A DNA stretch of 64,000 bases from JBBROS01 sp965217935 (GCA_965217935.1 OZ244581.1:744001-808000); one strand, 5' to 3'; positions 26,614 through 35,056 are shown, numbered from the stretch's first letter. Notes: a model not told the origin generated them from the sequence alone. Numbers and translations are program-made.

Positions 26614-26943
26614 GTGGCAAAGGCTCGTAGAAGCGGGATCATAGTGAATACCGCCGATGTACCTGTCATTCTTGCGATGCTGGCAAGAGGCGATAGGAAT
26701 CACGACATAGCAGCATGGTTCGGCCTGAACCAGGGGCGGATTAAGGAAGTAAAGGATGGCGTACATGGTAATCCGCCGCTAGCAAGTCCGAAGAACCTGC
26801 CTCCATCCGGCTCTCCTGGACCTAAGGCAAGGGATCTGAAACTCGCAATAGATGTTTCCCAAAAGCTAATTAAAGCTGGGAAGCATGACGAGGCGCAAAC
26901 CGCTTTAACAGATGCCCTAATCGAGTATTCAAAGACTGTCTAG
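26614..26943 (+). CDS. Small basic protein of unknown function (transposon cargo)
   Basis: 109 aa from GTG with a near-perfect AGGAGG site 4 bases upstream. Residues 10-50 (DVPVILAMLARGDRNHDIAAWFGLNQGRIKEVKDG) look like a helix-turn-helix in which the second helix follows IAAWFGLN. The C-terminal third is helical. I do not recognise a named family. Similar small proteins are common beside mobile elements. It is probably transcribed with the transposase and ends one base before the end of the convergent methyltransferase gene. Confidence 0.7.
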   Translation: MAKARRSGIIVNTADVPVILAMLARGDRNHDIAAWFGLNQGRIKEVKDGVHGNPPLASPKNLPPSGSPGPKARDLKLAIDVSQKLIKAGKHDEAQTALTDALIEYSKTV

Positions 26944-27648
26944 TCAGGTTAGTGCAAAAGATGATCGATGTGCTATCGCCGCAGTTGAATTGATGTAGTC
27001 TCCATCGCGTTCAAGAGATTTCCTGCATGGGGGTATCCAGACTAGCTCAGGCGACCCAGAGATCCGCTTATCCCAAACCAGCCAGCAGTATCCTGTTGCC
27101 GTAGTCGCTGACTTGTCTAGCCTGCCTCTTACCATTGGCACTCGCTCAACGAATTGGGCAAACTTGCTTGGGGGTTTAACAGAGAAAATTGCTCTATAAC
27201 GTCCGGAGCTTTCGAGAAAGACCGTGCGAGCTAGTATGGCAACTCCAACTTTAGTAATTGACAACCCTTTTAAGACAAATTCCTCGGCCAACCTGAACGG
27301 AGGGTTTGTAATAAGCCAGTCAAACTGGTTCGCGGTATCACTATAATGAAAAAAGTCCTTTATTACTCCGAATCCATAATCATGTACATCTGAACTCGCA
27401 ACCGAATGGAAGTAGTCTGCCAGGACTTCTGACATATGGCCTGCGCCGCAAGCAGGCTCCAGACATGACATGCCCAATAAGTTTGGGCTGCCTCCCAACA
27501 CATACTCCATCAGCGCACGAGTTGCCCACGGCGGGGTCGGAAAGTCATCTGGGCTGTCTGCTGCTTCAAGACGCTGAGACATAACTGCGTGCGATGTGTT
27601 CTGCATCGCGGAATCTTGCCAGTCATCATTCAAGAGGTCAAGAAACAT
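26944..27648 (-). CDS. DNA adenine-type SAM-dependent methyltransferase (transposon cargo)
   Basis: 234 aa. FPTPPWATRALMEYVL opens the domain. The SAM-binding motif I is LEPACGAGHMSEVL (about 63-76), an acidic SDVHDYG follows motif II, and the catalytic NPPF sits at 115-118 in DWLITNPPF. This is the layout of solitary phage-type N6-adenine methyltransferases. No restriction endonuclease lies beside it. The first 23 residues may be untranslated, since MSQRLEAADSPDDFPTPP is an alternative start. Low GC, so probably acquired with the element. Recognition sequence unknown. Confidence 0.8.
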   Translation of the reverse strand: MFLDLLNDDWQDSAMQNTSHAVMSQRLEAADSPDDFPTPPWATRALMEYVLGGSPNLLGMSCLEPACGAGHMSEVLADYFHSVASSDVHDYGFGVIKDFFHYSDTANQFDWLITNPPFRLAEEFVLKGLSITKVGVAILARTVFLESSGRYRAIFSVKPPSKFAQFVERVPMVRGRLDKSATTATGYCWLVWDKRISGSPELVWIPPCRKSLERDGDYINSTAAIAHRSSFALT

Positions 27649-27866
27649 ACGCGTCGAATCAAGATGTTAAAGAGCCAATCTTATAAGTCACTGGAAAAGT
27701 CTACATTCTCGGCAGCCGCCCCTGTCAGTGTGCTGCTAACGTCCACTTCACACCCATCCCCTTACCCTCTCCAGACACTAGAGAGCCGCGCTGCCGTAAC
27801 CCACGCAGCGAAGCCTCGACTCGGTTACGGATCGTCTGGCACAGCGCCCGCCCGGCTTAATTCGTG

Positions 27867-28304
27867 CTAGCTAACCTCGCTCAACGCCCATCGTAGGTGA
27901 CTGCCCGGCTCCCGATGTGATTGGACTGCCCCACCAAGCTGCAAGTTCCGCAGCGATGCCATGACACGCTTCTGCATCATGAGGACCGCGCAGCGATCCT
28001 CCGGGTTCATGTGCCGGGCAGCCATGACGTGCAGCGTGATGTCCCGCGCTGTAAGCGGCTGCCCAGCCTCCCGCAACGCCTCCCTGATCTTGCGGCTGAT
28101 CTCGCCGGGCTGCGCCGCGTAGCGCACCTGCTTGGGCGCGATCTCCTCCAGCGCCGTCTCAGGCGCGAACAGACGAATTGCGCCGTCCAGATTGCTCAAG
28201 GCTACAGTTAGAGCGGAGGTGCGACCATATGCGGCTTCCAGTTCGCCGGCTACTTCCTGCCGCTTGCGGATCAAGCCGGAGAGAACGGGATTGCTTGTGT
28301 CCAT
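27867..28304 (-). CDS. Hypothetical protein with coiled coil and winged-helix-like half
   Basis: 145 aa. Residues 5-50 (NPVLSGLIRKRQEVAGELEAAY...LSNLDGAIRLF) look like a coiled coil. Residues 70-140 (EISRKIREALREAGQPLTARDITLHVM...MQKRVMASLRNLQLGG) have the spacing of a winged helix-turn-helix. This type is widespread as hypothetical protein beside mobile elements in alphaproteobacteria. It is the last cargo gene before the right end and has higher GC than the other cargo. The 27649-27866 gap upstream of the methyltransferase holds nothing I recognise. Confidence 0.7.
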   Translation of the reverse strand: MDTSNPVLSGLIRKRQEVAGELEAAYGRTSALTVALSNLDGAIRLFAPETALEEIAPKQVRYAAQPGEISRKIREALREAGQPLTARDITLHVMAARHMNPEDRCAVLMMQKRVMASLRNLQLGGAVQSHREPGSHLRWALSEVS

Positions 28305-28371
28305 GCCCGCATTTTACGGCGCGGGCCGGGCTGGCTCCACGGGCGCGTAGTGGCGGGTGATACATAATACC

Positions 28372-28458
28372 GATCCGTATCGCCCTGACACCGTCAGGGC
28401 GATACGGATCTAATGGTGCGAGTCTGACGGGTCTCTTCCGTCAGATTCGCACCATTAG
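28372..28458. repeat. Two strong adjacent hairpins
   Basis: Hairpin 1: 28372-28389 and 28393-28410 form a perfect 18-bp stem (GATCCGTATCGCCCTGAC) around a 3-base loop. Hairpin 2: 28410-28430 and 28438-28458 form a 21-bp stem (CTAATGGTGCGAGTCTGACG...) with one G-T pair and loop GTCTCTT. Bases 28412-28456 match 41911-41955 at about 38 of 45 positions, so this is a dispersed repeat. The block lies just past the 3' end of the DUF2147 gene and could also terminate its transcript. Confidence 0.85.
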
Positions 28459-28466
28459 CTCGCGAA

Positions 28467-28997
28467 CTACCTGGGCGGCCTGGGCGGCGCCCCCGTCGAG
28501 GCACTTGGCGTCACCTGCTGCGGGATCGGGTCCGGCAACCGGCAATCAACCGGCAGCGGCCCGGTGAACCGGGTCCAGACCTGCGTCCGGCCAAACAGCG
28601 GGATCCCGATATAGCCCCGAACAAGCAACCGCCCCTCCTGATCGAGCCTCAGGGTCGCGCGATACACGCCGCCATCGCGGGGATCGATGATCCTCGCACG
28701 CCAAGCACTCCCATCCGGAACGGCCCCGGAGATGATGGTTAAATGGCATTGTGAGCGGTTCAGGTAATCGGTCGGTACCGGCTCGCCCGCGCCGGACAGA
28801 GGAATGCCTGCAATCTCGCCGCACAATGCGTTGCCGCACCGGCCGATGGCGATGACGGCATCACGGTCTTCCGTCAGCCAATGGCCAAGCGGCGTCTGAG
28901 CCAGCGTCGGCGACGCCGCGGCAAGCCAGATCAATAGGCCAAGCCCGAACGCCCAAGAGGTTTCCCGCAACGAACCGCATTGGTGATCAAGGTTCAT
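28467..28997 (-). CDS. DUF2147 domain protein, exported
   Basis: 176 aa. N-terminal signal peptide (GLGLLIWLAAASPTLAQ) then the DUF2147 core: GHWLTEDRDAVIAIGRCGNALCGEIAG, followed by DPRDGGVYRATLRLDQEGRLLVRGYIG and the ending FGRTQVWTRF. DUF2147 proteins are small periplasmic beta-rich proteins of unknown role. The start ATG at 28997 gives a proper signal peptide; more upstream in-frame codons read antisense to the divergent GST gene. Proline-rich tail. Confidence 0.88.
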   Translation of the reverse strand: MNLDHQCGSLRETSWAFGLGLLIWLAAASPTLAQTPLGHWLTEDRDAVIAIGRCGNALCGEIAGIPLSGAGEPVPTDYLNRSQCHLTIISGAVPDGSAWRARIIDPRDGGVYRATLRLDQEGRLLVRGYIGIPLFGRTQVWTRFTGPLPVDCRLPDPIPQQVTPSASTGAPPRPPR

Positions 28998-29177
28998 GAA
29001 CGCCAAATCCGTTTGATGGCTGCGCCATTCGGCTTTGATCGCTGCGGTTCCCAGCCGACCCAAAACTCCCCTGCATAGCGGCCATGTTCTGACAGCGGGC
29101 AACGCCGGCCCTGCCCGCCGCGTCCGTTGCTCTTCACCCAGCCTCGCCCAGCGCGGCCAACGAAGGAAAAATCGATC

Positions 29178-29813
29178 ATGTCCACCATGACTCTCTGGGG
29201 CTTCAACGGTTCCACCTACGTCCGCACGGTCAAGATGCTGCTTGCGGAAAAGCAATTCACCGACTTCGAGCAGGTCCCGCTGAACGTGCTGGAAGGCGAC
29301 CCGAAAAGCCCCGAGCACCTGCAGCGCCATCCTTTCGGCAAGGTTCCGGTGCTGGACCACGACGGCATGCGTATCCTCGAAACCTCGGCCATTACCCGCT
29401 ACTTGAATGACGTCCTCCCCGGCAAATCACTGGTCCCCGCCGCGCCCAAGGACCGCGCCCGCATGGACATGGTCATCGGCATCATTGACTCCTACGGCTA
29501 TGGGGCGCTGATCGGCGGCGTCGCCGCCTACCACCTTTTCCCCGATTTCGTCGGCGGCAAGGATGACTCCGCCCGCCAGGACGGCATCGGCCAGGGCCGC
29601 AAGGCGCTCAACTTTGCCATGGCAACGAAAGGCTCATCCCGCTTCATCGCCGGCGATGTCAGCCTGGCCGACCTCTACCTTGCCCCGATCATGAGTTACG
29701 TCAGCATGACCCCGGACAAAGACGCCCTTTTCGGCGCTGCAGGATTGAGCGATTGGTGGTCGGGCATCCAAGCCCTGAACAGCTACCGCGACACCCAGCC
29801 GGACCCCGGCTGA
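29178..29813 (+). CDS. Glutathione S-transferase family protein
   Basis: 211 aa. Thioredoxin-like N-terminal half with WGFNGSTYVRTVKMLL, the Pro-Val segment FGKVPVLDHDG and LETSAITRYLND. The C-terminal half ends with FIAGDVSLADLYLAP, the GST N-capping box. The start ATG at 29178 follows GAAGGAAAA; MTLWG three codons later is an alternative. Likely phi- or theta-like by layout (inference). A dispersed repeat begins immediately after the stop. Confidence 0.88.
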   Translation: MSTMTLWGFNGSTYVRTVKMLLAEKQFTDFEQVPLNVLEGDPKSPEHLQRHPFGKVPVLDHDGMRILETSAITRYLNDVLPGKSLVPAAPKDRARMDMVIGIIDSYGYGALIGGVAAYHLFPDFVGGKDDSARQDGIGQGRKALNFAMATKGSSRFIAGDVSLADLYLAPIMSYVSMTPDKDALFGAAGLSDWWSGIQALNSYRDTQPDPG

Positions 29814-29907
29814 GGGCAGCGCCGGCAAAGCTGCCAGGCAGAACAAAGTCTTGAAGCACTCCTTCGCCCGATCGGGCCGTAGCGGCTGTGACCGAACGAG
29901 CCCTAAG
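29814..29907. repeat. Degenerate copy of the dispersed palindromic repeat
   Basis: The GST stop is followed directly by GGGCAGCGCCGGCAAAGCTGCC, a shortened palindrome lacking the inner GTGC/GCAC hairpin. Then come GAACAAAGTCTTGA and CGAACGAGCCCTAAG, as downstream of prpD and of the ABC-F gene. Confidence 0.7.
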
Positions 29908-30115
29908 CCAGCTCTCTCCCGCAGTCGAGCCAAAGCAAGGATTGCTGGACAGGAAGTCTAGCCCCACAACGCGAACCATGGCACTTACCGTCCGTCGATA
30001 AACGATTGGGGCCGAGCAACTGGACAGGCAAGCGAATGGCCCCGCAGCACCGCCCGCCTCCCAAGACCGCAAGCTCCGTCTGCTGATCCCGCTGACCGTC
30101 GCCTTCGCCTTCCTG

Positions 30116-31465
30116 ATGGAACAGCTCGACGCCACCATCCTCGTCACCGCCATCCCCGACATGGCCCGCGACCTCGAGACGACGCCGCTGGCGATGAACC
30201 TTGCCGTCACCAGCTACATCCTCAGCCTTGCCGTCTTCATCCCGGTCAGCAGTTGGTTCGCCGACCGCTTCGGCGCCCGCCGCGTCTTCGTCGGCGCCCT
30301 GGCCATCTTCACCCTCGGCTCCGCCCTGTGCGGCCTCTGCTCCGGCCTGCCTACCCTCGTCGCCATGCGCGTGCTCCAGGGCTTCGGCGGCGCGATGATG
30401 ACCCCCGTCGGCCGCCTCGTGCTCCTGCGCAGCTTCCCCCGCTCCGAACTGGTCACGGCCATGACCTACATGATCGTCCCCGCCGTCGTCGGCCCCACCA
30501 TCGGCCCCCTGCTCGGCGGCGTCCTGACCACCTACGCATCCTGGCGCTGGGTGTTCTACGTCAACGTGCCGGTGGGCCTCGCCGGCATCATGCTCGCGCT
30601 GCGCTTCTTCACCAATGAGCGCGTCCCCGATCCGCCCCGCTTCGACCTGCCCGGCTTCCTGCTGGTCGGCGCCGGGCTGGCCGCGCTGCAATTCGCGCTC
30701 GAGAACGTAGGCCACCCCCTGCTGCCCCCCGCCGCCGTGGGCGCCCTGTCAGCCGCCGGCCTGCTCTGCCTTGCCCTGTTCGCCCGCCACGCGCTCCGCA
30801 CCGCCGACCCGGCGCTCGACATCCGGCTGTTCCAAGTGCGAACCTTGCGGATCAGCACGCTCGCCGGCGGACTGAGCCGCATCGGCGCCAACGCCGTGCC
30901 GTTCATGCTGCCGCTGATGCTGCAGCTCGGCTTCGGGCTTAGCCCGGTGCAATCCGGCTCACTGACCTTCGTCACCAGCCTCGGCGCCCTAGCCGTCCGC
31001 CCGGTATCCGCCGCCATGCTCCGCGTCTGCGGCTTCCGCGCCCTGCTGACGGCCAACGCCGTCGTCACCGCCGCCGTCATCGCCGCCTTCGCGCTCACGA
31101 CGGCCGAAACGCCGCACTGGCTCATCATCATCCACGTGCTGCTGTTCGGCGTCGCCCGCAGCGTCCAGTTCGTCTCCACCAACACGCTCACCTACGCCGA
31201 CATGCCGCCCGCCAAGCTGAGCCGCAGCACCAGCCTCGGCGGCGTGATCCAGCAACTGACGATCTCTGTCGGCGTGGCGATGGCCGCGACCCTGCTCAGC
31301 CTGATCGCCTCGCCGAGCCTAGTGCCAAGCGTCGCCGATTTCCACCTCGCCTTCGTCCTCGTCGCCTTCGTCACCCTCGCCTCCGCGCCGGGCTTCCTGC
31401 TGCTCGCGCCCGACGACGCCGCGCACGTCAGCCATCACCGCCCGGCGCGGAACAAGGTTCAGTAA
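30116..31465 (+). CDS. MFS multidrug exporter, DHA2 (EmrB/QacA) type
   Basis: 449 aa as given; 14 membrane helices expected. The first recognised motif, MEQLDATILVTAIPDMA, is the usual helix-1 sequence (LD.TI...A.P.IA), and WFADRFGARRVF is MFS motif A. The frame continues upstream with KLRLLIPLTVAFAFL, which completes helix 1, back to a stop at 29999-30001, but contains no ATG, GTG or TTG. The real start may be a rare codon (ATT 30005 or CTG 30020), or the N terminus is damaged. Its paralogue at 36.1 kb has the full helix. Confidence 0.85.
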   Translation: MEQLDATILVTAIPDMARDLETTPLAMNLAVTSYILSLAVFIPVSSWFADRFGARRVFVGALAIFTLGSALCGLCSGLPTLVAMRVLQGFGGAMMTPVGRLVLLRSFPRSELVTAMTYMIVPAVVGPTIGPLLGGVLTTYASWRWVFYVNVPVGLAGIMLALRFFTNERVPDPPRFDLPGFLLVGAGLAALQFALENVGHPLLPPAAVGALSAAGLLCLALFARHALRTADPALDIRLFQVRTLRISTLAGGLSRIGANAVPFMLPLMLQLGFGLSPVQSGSLTFVTSLGALAVRPVSAAMLRVCGFRALLTANAVVTAAVIAAFALTTAETPHWLIIIHVLLFGVARSVQFVSTNTLTYADMPPAKLSRSTSLGGVIQQLTISVGVAMAATLLSLIASPSLVPSVADFHLAFVLVAFVTLASAPGFLLLAPDDAAHVSHHRPARNKVQ

Positions 31466-31908
31466 CGCTTGTAAGGCAGGAACTTGCCCGACATCGTCAC
31501 CTTCACCCGGTCCCCCTTCTGGTCCGGCTGCCGCTCGATCGCCATGTCGAAATCGATCGCCGACATGATCCCGTCGCCGAACTCCTCGTGGATCAGCTCC
31601 TTCCAACTGCTGCCATACACCAGCAGCGTCTCGTAGAACCGGTAAAGCAAAGGGTCGGTCGGCACGGCCGTCGGGAAGCTCCCCCGGTAGGGCGGCTCCT
31701 GCAGCAGCGCAACCTCGGCCTCGTTCAGCCCGAACAGCAGCCCGGCCTTCTCCGCCGCCTCCGGCGCGAAGCTCATCTGCCCGAGGCACGCCGCGCACGC
31801 GAACACCGGCGCGTGGCCCAGCTTCTCCGCCACCTGCTCCCAAGTCCACTTCTTCTGCTTCTTGATGCCAAGGATCTTCCGGCCCAAGGCGTTCCTGTCG
31901 TCGTTCAC
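31459..31908 (-). CDS. cynS: Cyanate hydratase (cyanase)
   Basis: 149 aa from GTG preceded by AAGGGAA, matching the family length of about 150. The catalytic residues are visible: Arg90 and Glu93 in LYRFYE, and Ser116 in DGIMSAIDF. The enzyme converts cyanate and bicarbonate to ammonia and CO2 as a decamer. The 3' end overlaps the convergent exporter by 7 bp. No CynT carbonic anhydrase or cyanate transporter is adjacent. The upstream gap (31909-32197) shows nothing recognisable. Confidence 0.95.
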   Translation of the reverse strand: MNDDRNALGRKILGIKKQKKWTWEQVAEKLGHAPVFACAACLGQMSFAPEAAEKAGLLFGLNEAEVALLQEPPYRGSFPTAVPTDPLLYRFYETLLVYGSSWKELIHEEFGDGIMSAIDFDMAIERQPDQKGDRVKVTMSGKFLPYKRY

Positions 31909-32197
31909 GCTGGTTCCCTTCCGTGAGCAGGTCAAAGTGACGCAAAACGCTGCAAGCCTCGTGCCGGGCACTTGATGCGGCCAGCCGGCCGGCATCGCCT
32001 CGGCCGTCGAGCCGTCATGCGGCGCTTTGGCCTTCGAATGCCCGACCCGGACCAACGGGGATGCAAGCGGAACGACGGCCCGAACCCGGACGCCGTCGAT
32101 CAATGGTTCAGCACATAACCAACCAAACGCCTAGAGAATCAGCAGCCACCTCATTCGGCGCCATCCCGTCATTTGCGGAGCGGGGGCGCCCGAAGCC

Positions 32198-33076
32198 CTA
32201 ATCCGCCCCTTTATCGCCCGACCGCAGTTCCGTCCAGCGCGGCGACAGCCGCTCCACCAGCGCATCGAACTGGTCCAGCGACCGGTAGCTGATCCGCACC
32301 GTCCCGCCGCGCCCCGCCACCTGGATGCGCACATCGAGCCCGAGCGACAGGCTCAGCTCGCGCTCGAGCCGCGCGTGCTCCGCATCCGGCTTCGGCCGCG
32401 GCACCGCTGCAGGCTTGTGCGACGCCAAAGCCTCCGTCTGCCGCACGTTCAGCCCCTTCGCCAGCACCACCTGCGCCGCCGTCGCCGCATCCGGATGCAC
32501 CAGCAGCGCCCGCGCGTGCCCGGCCGACAGCGCCCCGGACTGCACGTGCGCCCGCACCGCCTCCGGCAGTTGCAGCAGCCGCAGCGTGTTGGCCACGTGG
32601 CTGCGCGACTTCCCGACCAGCCCGCCCAGATTGTCCTGCGTCAGCCCGAAATCGCTGAGCAACCGCCGGTAGCCTTCCGCTTCCTCGATCGCGTCGAGAT
32701 CCTGCCGCTGCAGGTTCTCGACCAACGCTGCCGCCATCGCCTCGGTGTCGGCGAGGCTGCGGATCAGCACCGGAACCTCGCGCAGCCCGGCCGCCTGCGC
32801 CGCCCGCCACCGCCGCTCCCCGGCGATGATCTGGTACGCCGCCGCCTTCTTCGGATGCGGCCGGGCCAGGATCGGTTGCAACACGCCCTGCCGCTTGATC
32901 GAATCCGCAAGCTCGGCCAGCGCCCCCGGCTCCATGCTGGTCCGCGGCTGGAACGGCCCCGGCTCCAGCGCCGTCACCGGCAGCGACGTGCGGTTGGCCC
33001 CCGCCCCGCCCGGCGGCACCGCCTCGCCGAGCAGCGAGGCCAACCCCCGCCCCAGCCGGGGGCTGGCCGTGCTCAT
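32198..33076 (-). CDS. parB: Chromosome partitioning protein ParB
   Basis: 292 aa. It has the N-terminal LGRGLASLLGE motif that stimulates ParA, the ParB/Srx CTPase domain with GERRWRAAQAAG and ENLQRQDL, a central helix-turn-helix (LTQDNLGGLVGKSRSHVANTLRLLQLP), and the C-terminal dimerisation region. It binds parS and spreads as a CTP clamp to segregate the chromosome. Its start overlaps the parA stop by 4 bp. A near-parS site lies 4.4 kb away at 37454. Confidence 0.96.
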   Translation of the reverse strand: MSTASPRLGRGLASLLGEAVPPGGAGANRTSLPVTALEPGPFQPRTSMEPGALAELADSIKRQGVLQPILARPHPKKAAAYQIIAGERRWRAAQAAGLREVPVLIRSLADTEAMAAALVENLQRQDLDAIEEAEGYRRLLSDFGLTQDNLGGLVGKSRSHVANTLRLLQLPEAVRAHVQSGALSAGHARALLVHPDAATAAQVVLAKGLNVRQTEALASHKPAAVPRPKPDAEHARLERELSLSLGLDVRIQVAGRGGTVRISYRSLDQFDALVERLSPRWTELRSGDKGAD

Positions 33077-33855
33077 GACAGCGCCCGCTCCCGCTTCAGC
33101 ACCTCGGCCGCGAGCCGCACGTAGGCCTGCGCCCCGGGCGAGCGCATGTCATAGAGCAGCACCGGCTTGCCGTGGCTCGGCGCCTCCGACACCCGCACGT
33201 TGCGCGGGATGACCGTCTCATAGACCGCATGGGCGAACACCGCCCGCACGTCGGCGGCGACGAGCTCGGACAGGTTATTGCGGCGGTCGAACATGGTCAG
33301 CACGATGCCTTGCAGTTCGAGCCCGGGGTTGAGGTTGCCGCGGACCCGGTCAATCGTCTTCACCAATTGGCTGATCCCTTCTAAGGCGAAGAACTCGCAT
33401 TGCAAGGGAACCAGCACCCCATCGGCCGCCGCCAGCCCATTCACGGTCAGCAGCCCCAGGCTCGGCGGGCAGTCGATCAGCACCGTCGCCCCGCCCGGCG
33501 CATCTGCCAGCGCCTCTTTCAGATGGAACTCCCGCCGCGCCTCCCCGGCAAGCTCGATCTCGGCCCCGGCCAGGTCAGGATCGGCCGGCACGATGCTGAG
33601 CCCGGGAATTATGGTCGGCAGCGCCGCCTCGGCCACGGAGACCTGCCCGCTCAGCACGGCATACGTCCCGGTCCCGCGCCGCTCCCGGTCGATGCCGAGC
33701 CCGGTGGAGGCGTTCCCTTGCGGGTCGAGGTCCACCAGCAGCACGCTCTCCCCCACCGCGGCCATGGCGGTGGCGAGGTTTATGGCGGTGGTGGTCTTGC
33801 CGACCCCGCCTTTCTGGTTGGCGAGGGCCAGAATGCGTCGGCGCGGCTCAGGCAT
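33073..33855 (-). CDS. parA: Chromosome partitioning ATPase ParA
   Basis: 260 aa. Deviant Walker A in NQKGGVGKTTTAINLA near the N terminus, Walker A' LLVDLDPQGNASTGLG and Walker B-like VLIDCPPSLGLLT. It is a small ParA without an N-terminal regulatory HTH, as in chromosomal Soj proteins. It forms DNA-bound gradients that move ParB-parS. The start overlaps the end of rsmG by 8 bp and the end overlaps parB: rsmG-parA-parB is the classical order near bacterial origins. Confidence 0.97.
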   Translation of the reverse strand: MPEPRRRILALANQKGGVGKTTTAINLATAMAAVGESVLLVDLDPQGNASTGLGIDRERRGTGTYAVLSGQVSVAEAALPTIIPGLSIVPADPDLAGAEIELAGEARREFHLKEALADAPGGATVLIDCPPSLGLLTVNGLAAADGVLVPLQCEFFALEGISQLVKTIDRVRGNLNPGLELQGIVLTMFDRRNNLSELVAADVRAVFAHAVYETVIPRNVRVSEAPSHGKPVLLYDMRSPGAQAYVRLAAEVLKRERALS

Positions 33856-34465
33856 GGACAGCAGTCTCGATACGGACGGGGTTGGTGATGACGAGCACCG
33901 GGCTGTCCGGCGTGCCGGCCGCGTCCGCGCCGAACGACCACCCGGCCCGCGCGGCGCGCAACTCCTCCGCCGACCGGGCGCCCTTTGGAGCCAGCATCGT
34001 ACCCCCCGCCGCCAGCAACGGCGCGGCCAGGCCAAGCAGCCGCGGCAGCGGCGCCAAGGCCCGGGCGGTGACGAGCGGCGCGGGCGCCACGTCCGCATCC
34101 TCGATCCGCACCACATGGACCCGCACCGGCGCCCCCGTCAGCCGCGCCGCCTCGCGCAGGAACGCCGCCTTGCGCTGATCCGCTTCGATCAGGTCGAACC
34201 AAACCCCCGTCGCGATCGCCAGCACCAGCCCCGGCAGCCCGGCGCCCGAGCCAAGGTCGATCCCCCGCTCCACCCCCGGCGGCATCGAGGCCCGCAGCCG
34301 CAGGCAATCCTCGACATGCCGCGGCCAGATCGCCCCGCGGTCGGCGGCCGAAACAAGGTTGATCCGCCGCGTCCATGTCGCCAGCAGCCCGGCATAAGCG
34401 CGCAGCCGGTCATAAACGTCATGAGGCAGGCTTGGGGGCGGCGACACGGCCGACTCGGAACACAT
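33848..34465 (-). CDS. rsmG: 16S rRNA (guanine-N7) methyltransferase RsmG
   Basis: 205 aa. RsmG/GidB fold: INLVSAADRGAIWPRHVEDCL at the N terminus, SAM-binding GIDLGSGAGLPGLVLAIA, then VTARALAPLPRLLGLAAPLL and MLAPKGARSAEEL. It methylates N7 of G527 in 16S rRNA. It is first in the minus-strand operon with parA and parB. mnmG (gidA), often upstream of rsmG, is absent; a divergent alkylguanine transferase gene lies there instead. Confidence 0.95.
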   Translation of the reverse strand: MCSESAVSPPPSLPHDVYDRLRAYAGLLATWTRRINLVSAADRGAIWPRHVEDCLRLRASMPPGVERGIDLGSGAGLPGLVLAIATGVWFDLIEADQRKAAFLREAARLTGAPVRVHVVRIEDADVAPAPLVTARALAPLPRLLGLAAPLLAAGGTMLAPKGARSAEELRAARAGWSFGADAAGTPDSPVLVITNPVRIETAVHA

Positions 34466-34558
34466 GCGACCGGCGTAGCATGAGCCGTTCGAGACGGCTA
34501 TCTTGACATGCGGCGGCAGGAGGTTTGCCATCGGTCCCGCAACCGCGAAAGGACCACC

Positions 34559-35032
34559 TTGCCGCAGCTCAGTTTCCGCACGTCCCTGCTCGGTGCCCTG
34601 ACCGTCAGCGAGGAGGACGGCGCCATCGTCGCCGTCGATTGGGGCTGGGGCCGGGACCAGGATGAAACCCCCCTGCTGCGGTGCGCCCGGATGCAGATCG
34701 AGCAATACCTCGACGGCGAGCGCCAGGGCTTCGACCTCCCGCTCGCGCCGCGCGGCACTGCCTACCGCCGCCGGGTCTGGGCGGCGCTGACGGCGGTTCC
34801 CTATGGCGAAACCCGCACCTATGCCCAGATAGCCGGCGTGGCCGGCGGCGGCGCCCGTTCGGCCGGCGGCGCCAGCGGGGCGAACCCGGTCCCCGTGCTG
34901 ATCCCCTGCCACCGCATCGTGGCCGCAAGCGGCCTCGGCGGCTATTCCGGCGGGGACGGGCTGGAGACCAAGCAACGACTGCTGCAACTCGAACGCCGGG
35001 TCGCCGCCCGTCCCGCAACGCGCGCCGCCTGA
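34559..35032 (+). CDS. ogt: Methylated-DNA-[protein]-cysteine S-methyltransferase
   Basis: 157 aa from TTG 34559, which follows AAAGGA at good spacing and matches the family N terminus (PQLSFRTSLLGALTVSEEDG). An ATG at 34508 would add 17 residues but has no ribosome site. C-terminal helix-turn-helix with YGETRTYAQIA and the acceptor Cys117 in LIPCHRIV, then GLGGYSGG. It removes alkyl groups from O6-alkylguanine by suicide transfer. Divergent from rsmG; the quinone reductase gene follows 24 bp downstream. Confidence 0.93.
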   Translation: MPQLSFRTSLLGALTVSEEDGAIVAVDWGWGRDQDETPLLRCARMQIEQYLDGERQGFDLPLAPRGTAYRRRVWAALTAVPYGETRTYAQIAGVAGGGARSAGGASGANPVPVLIPCHRIVAASGLGGYSGGDGLETKQRLLQLERRVAARPATRAA

Positions 35033-35056
35033 TAAGGCGCTTAGAGGATTTCAACT

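Larger units (their letters stand above)
24303..28372. mobile_element. Cargo-bearing IS1595-family transposon, 4070 bp
   Basis: Left end 24303-24329 begins CGGTATTATGTCGCACCC. The right end, read inward from 28372, begins CGGTATTATGTATCACCC. The 27-bp ends match at all but three positions. The 8-bp direct repeat ATCCGTAT flanks both ends (24295-24302 and 28373-28380), the target-duplication size known for IS1595 elements. Inside are an intact IS1595-type transposase and five other genes: membrane protein, DUF6471, small basic protein, adenine-type methyltransferase and a 145-aa protein. Several cargo genes are far less GC-rich than the chromosome. It looks complete. Confidence 0.88.

Noticed and set aside
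32198..34465. Plasmid-type parAB
   Set aside because: Overlap with rsmG, the small ParA without N-terminal HTH and the ParB N-terminal motif indicate the chromosomal system.
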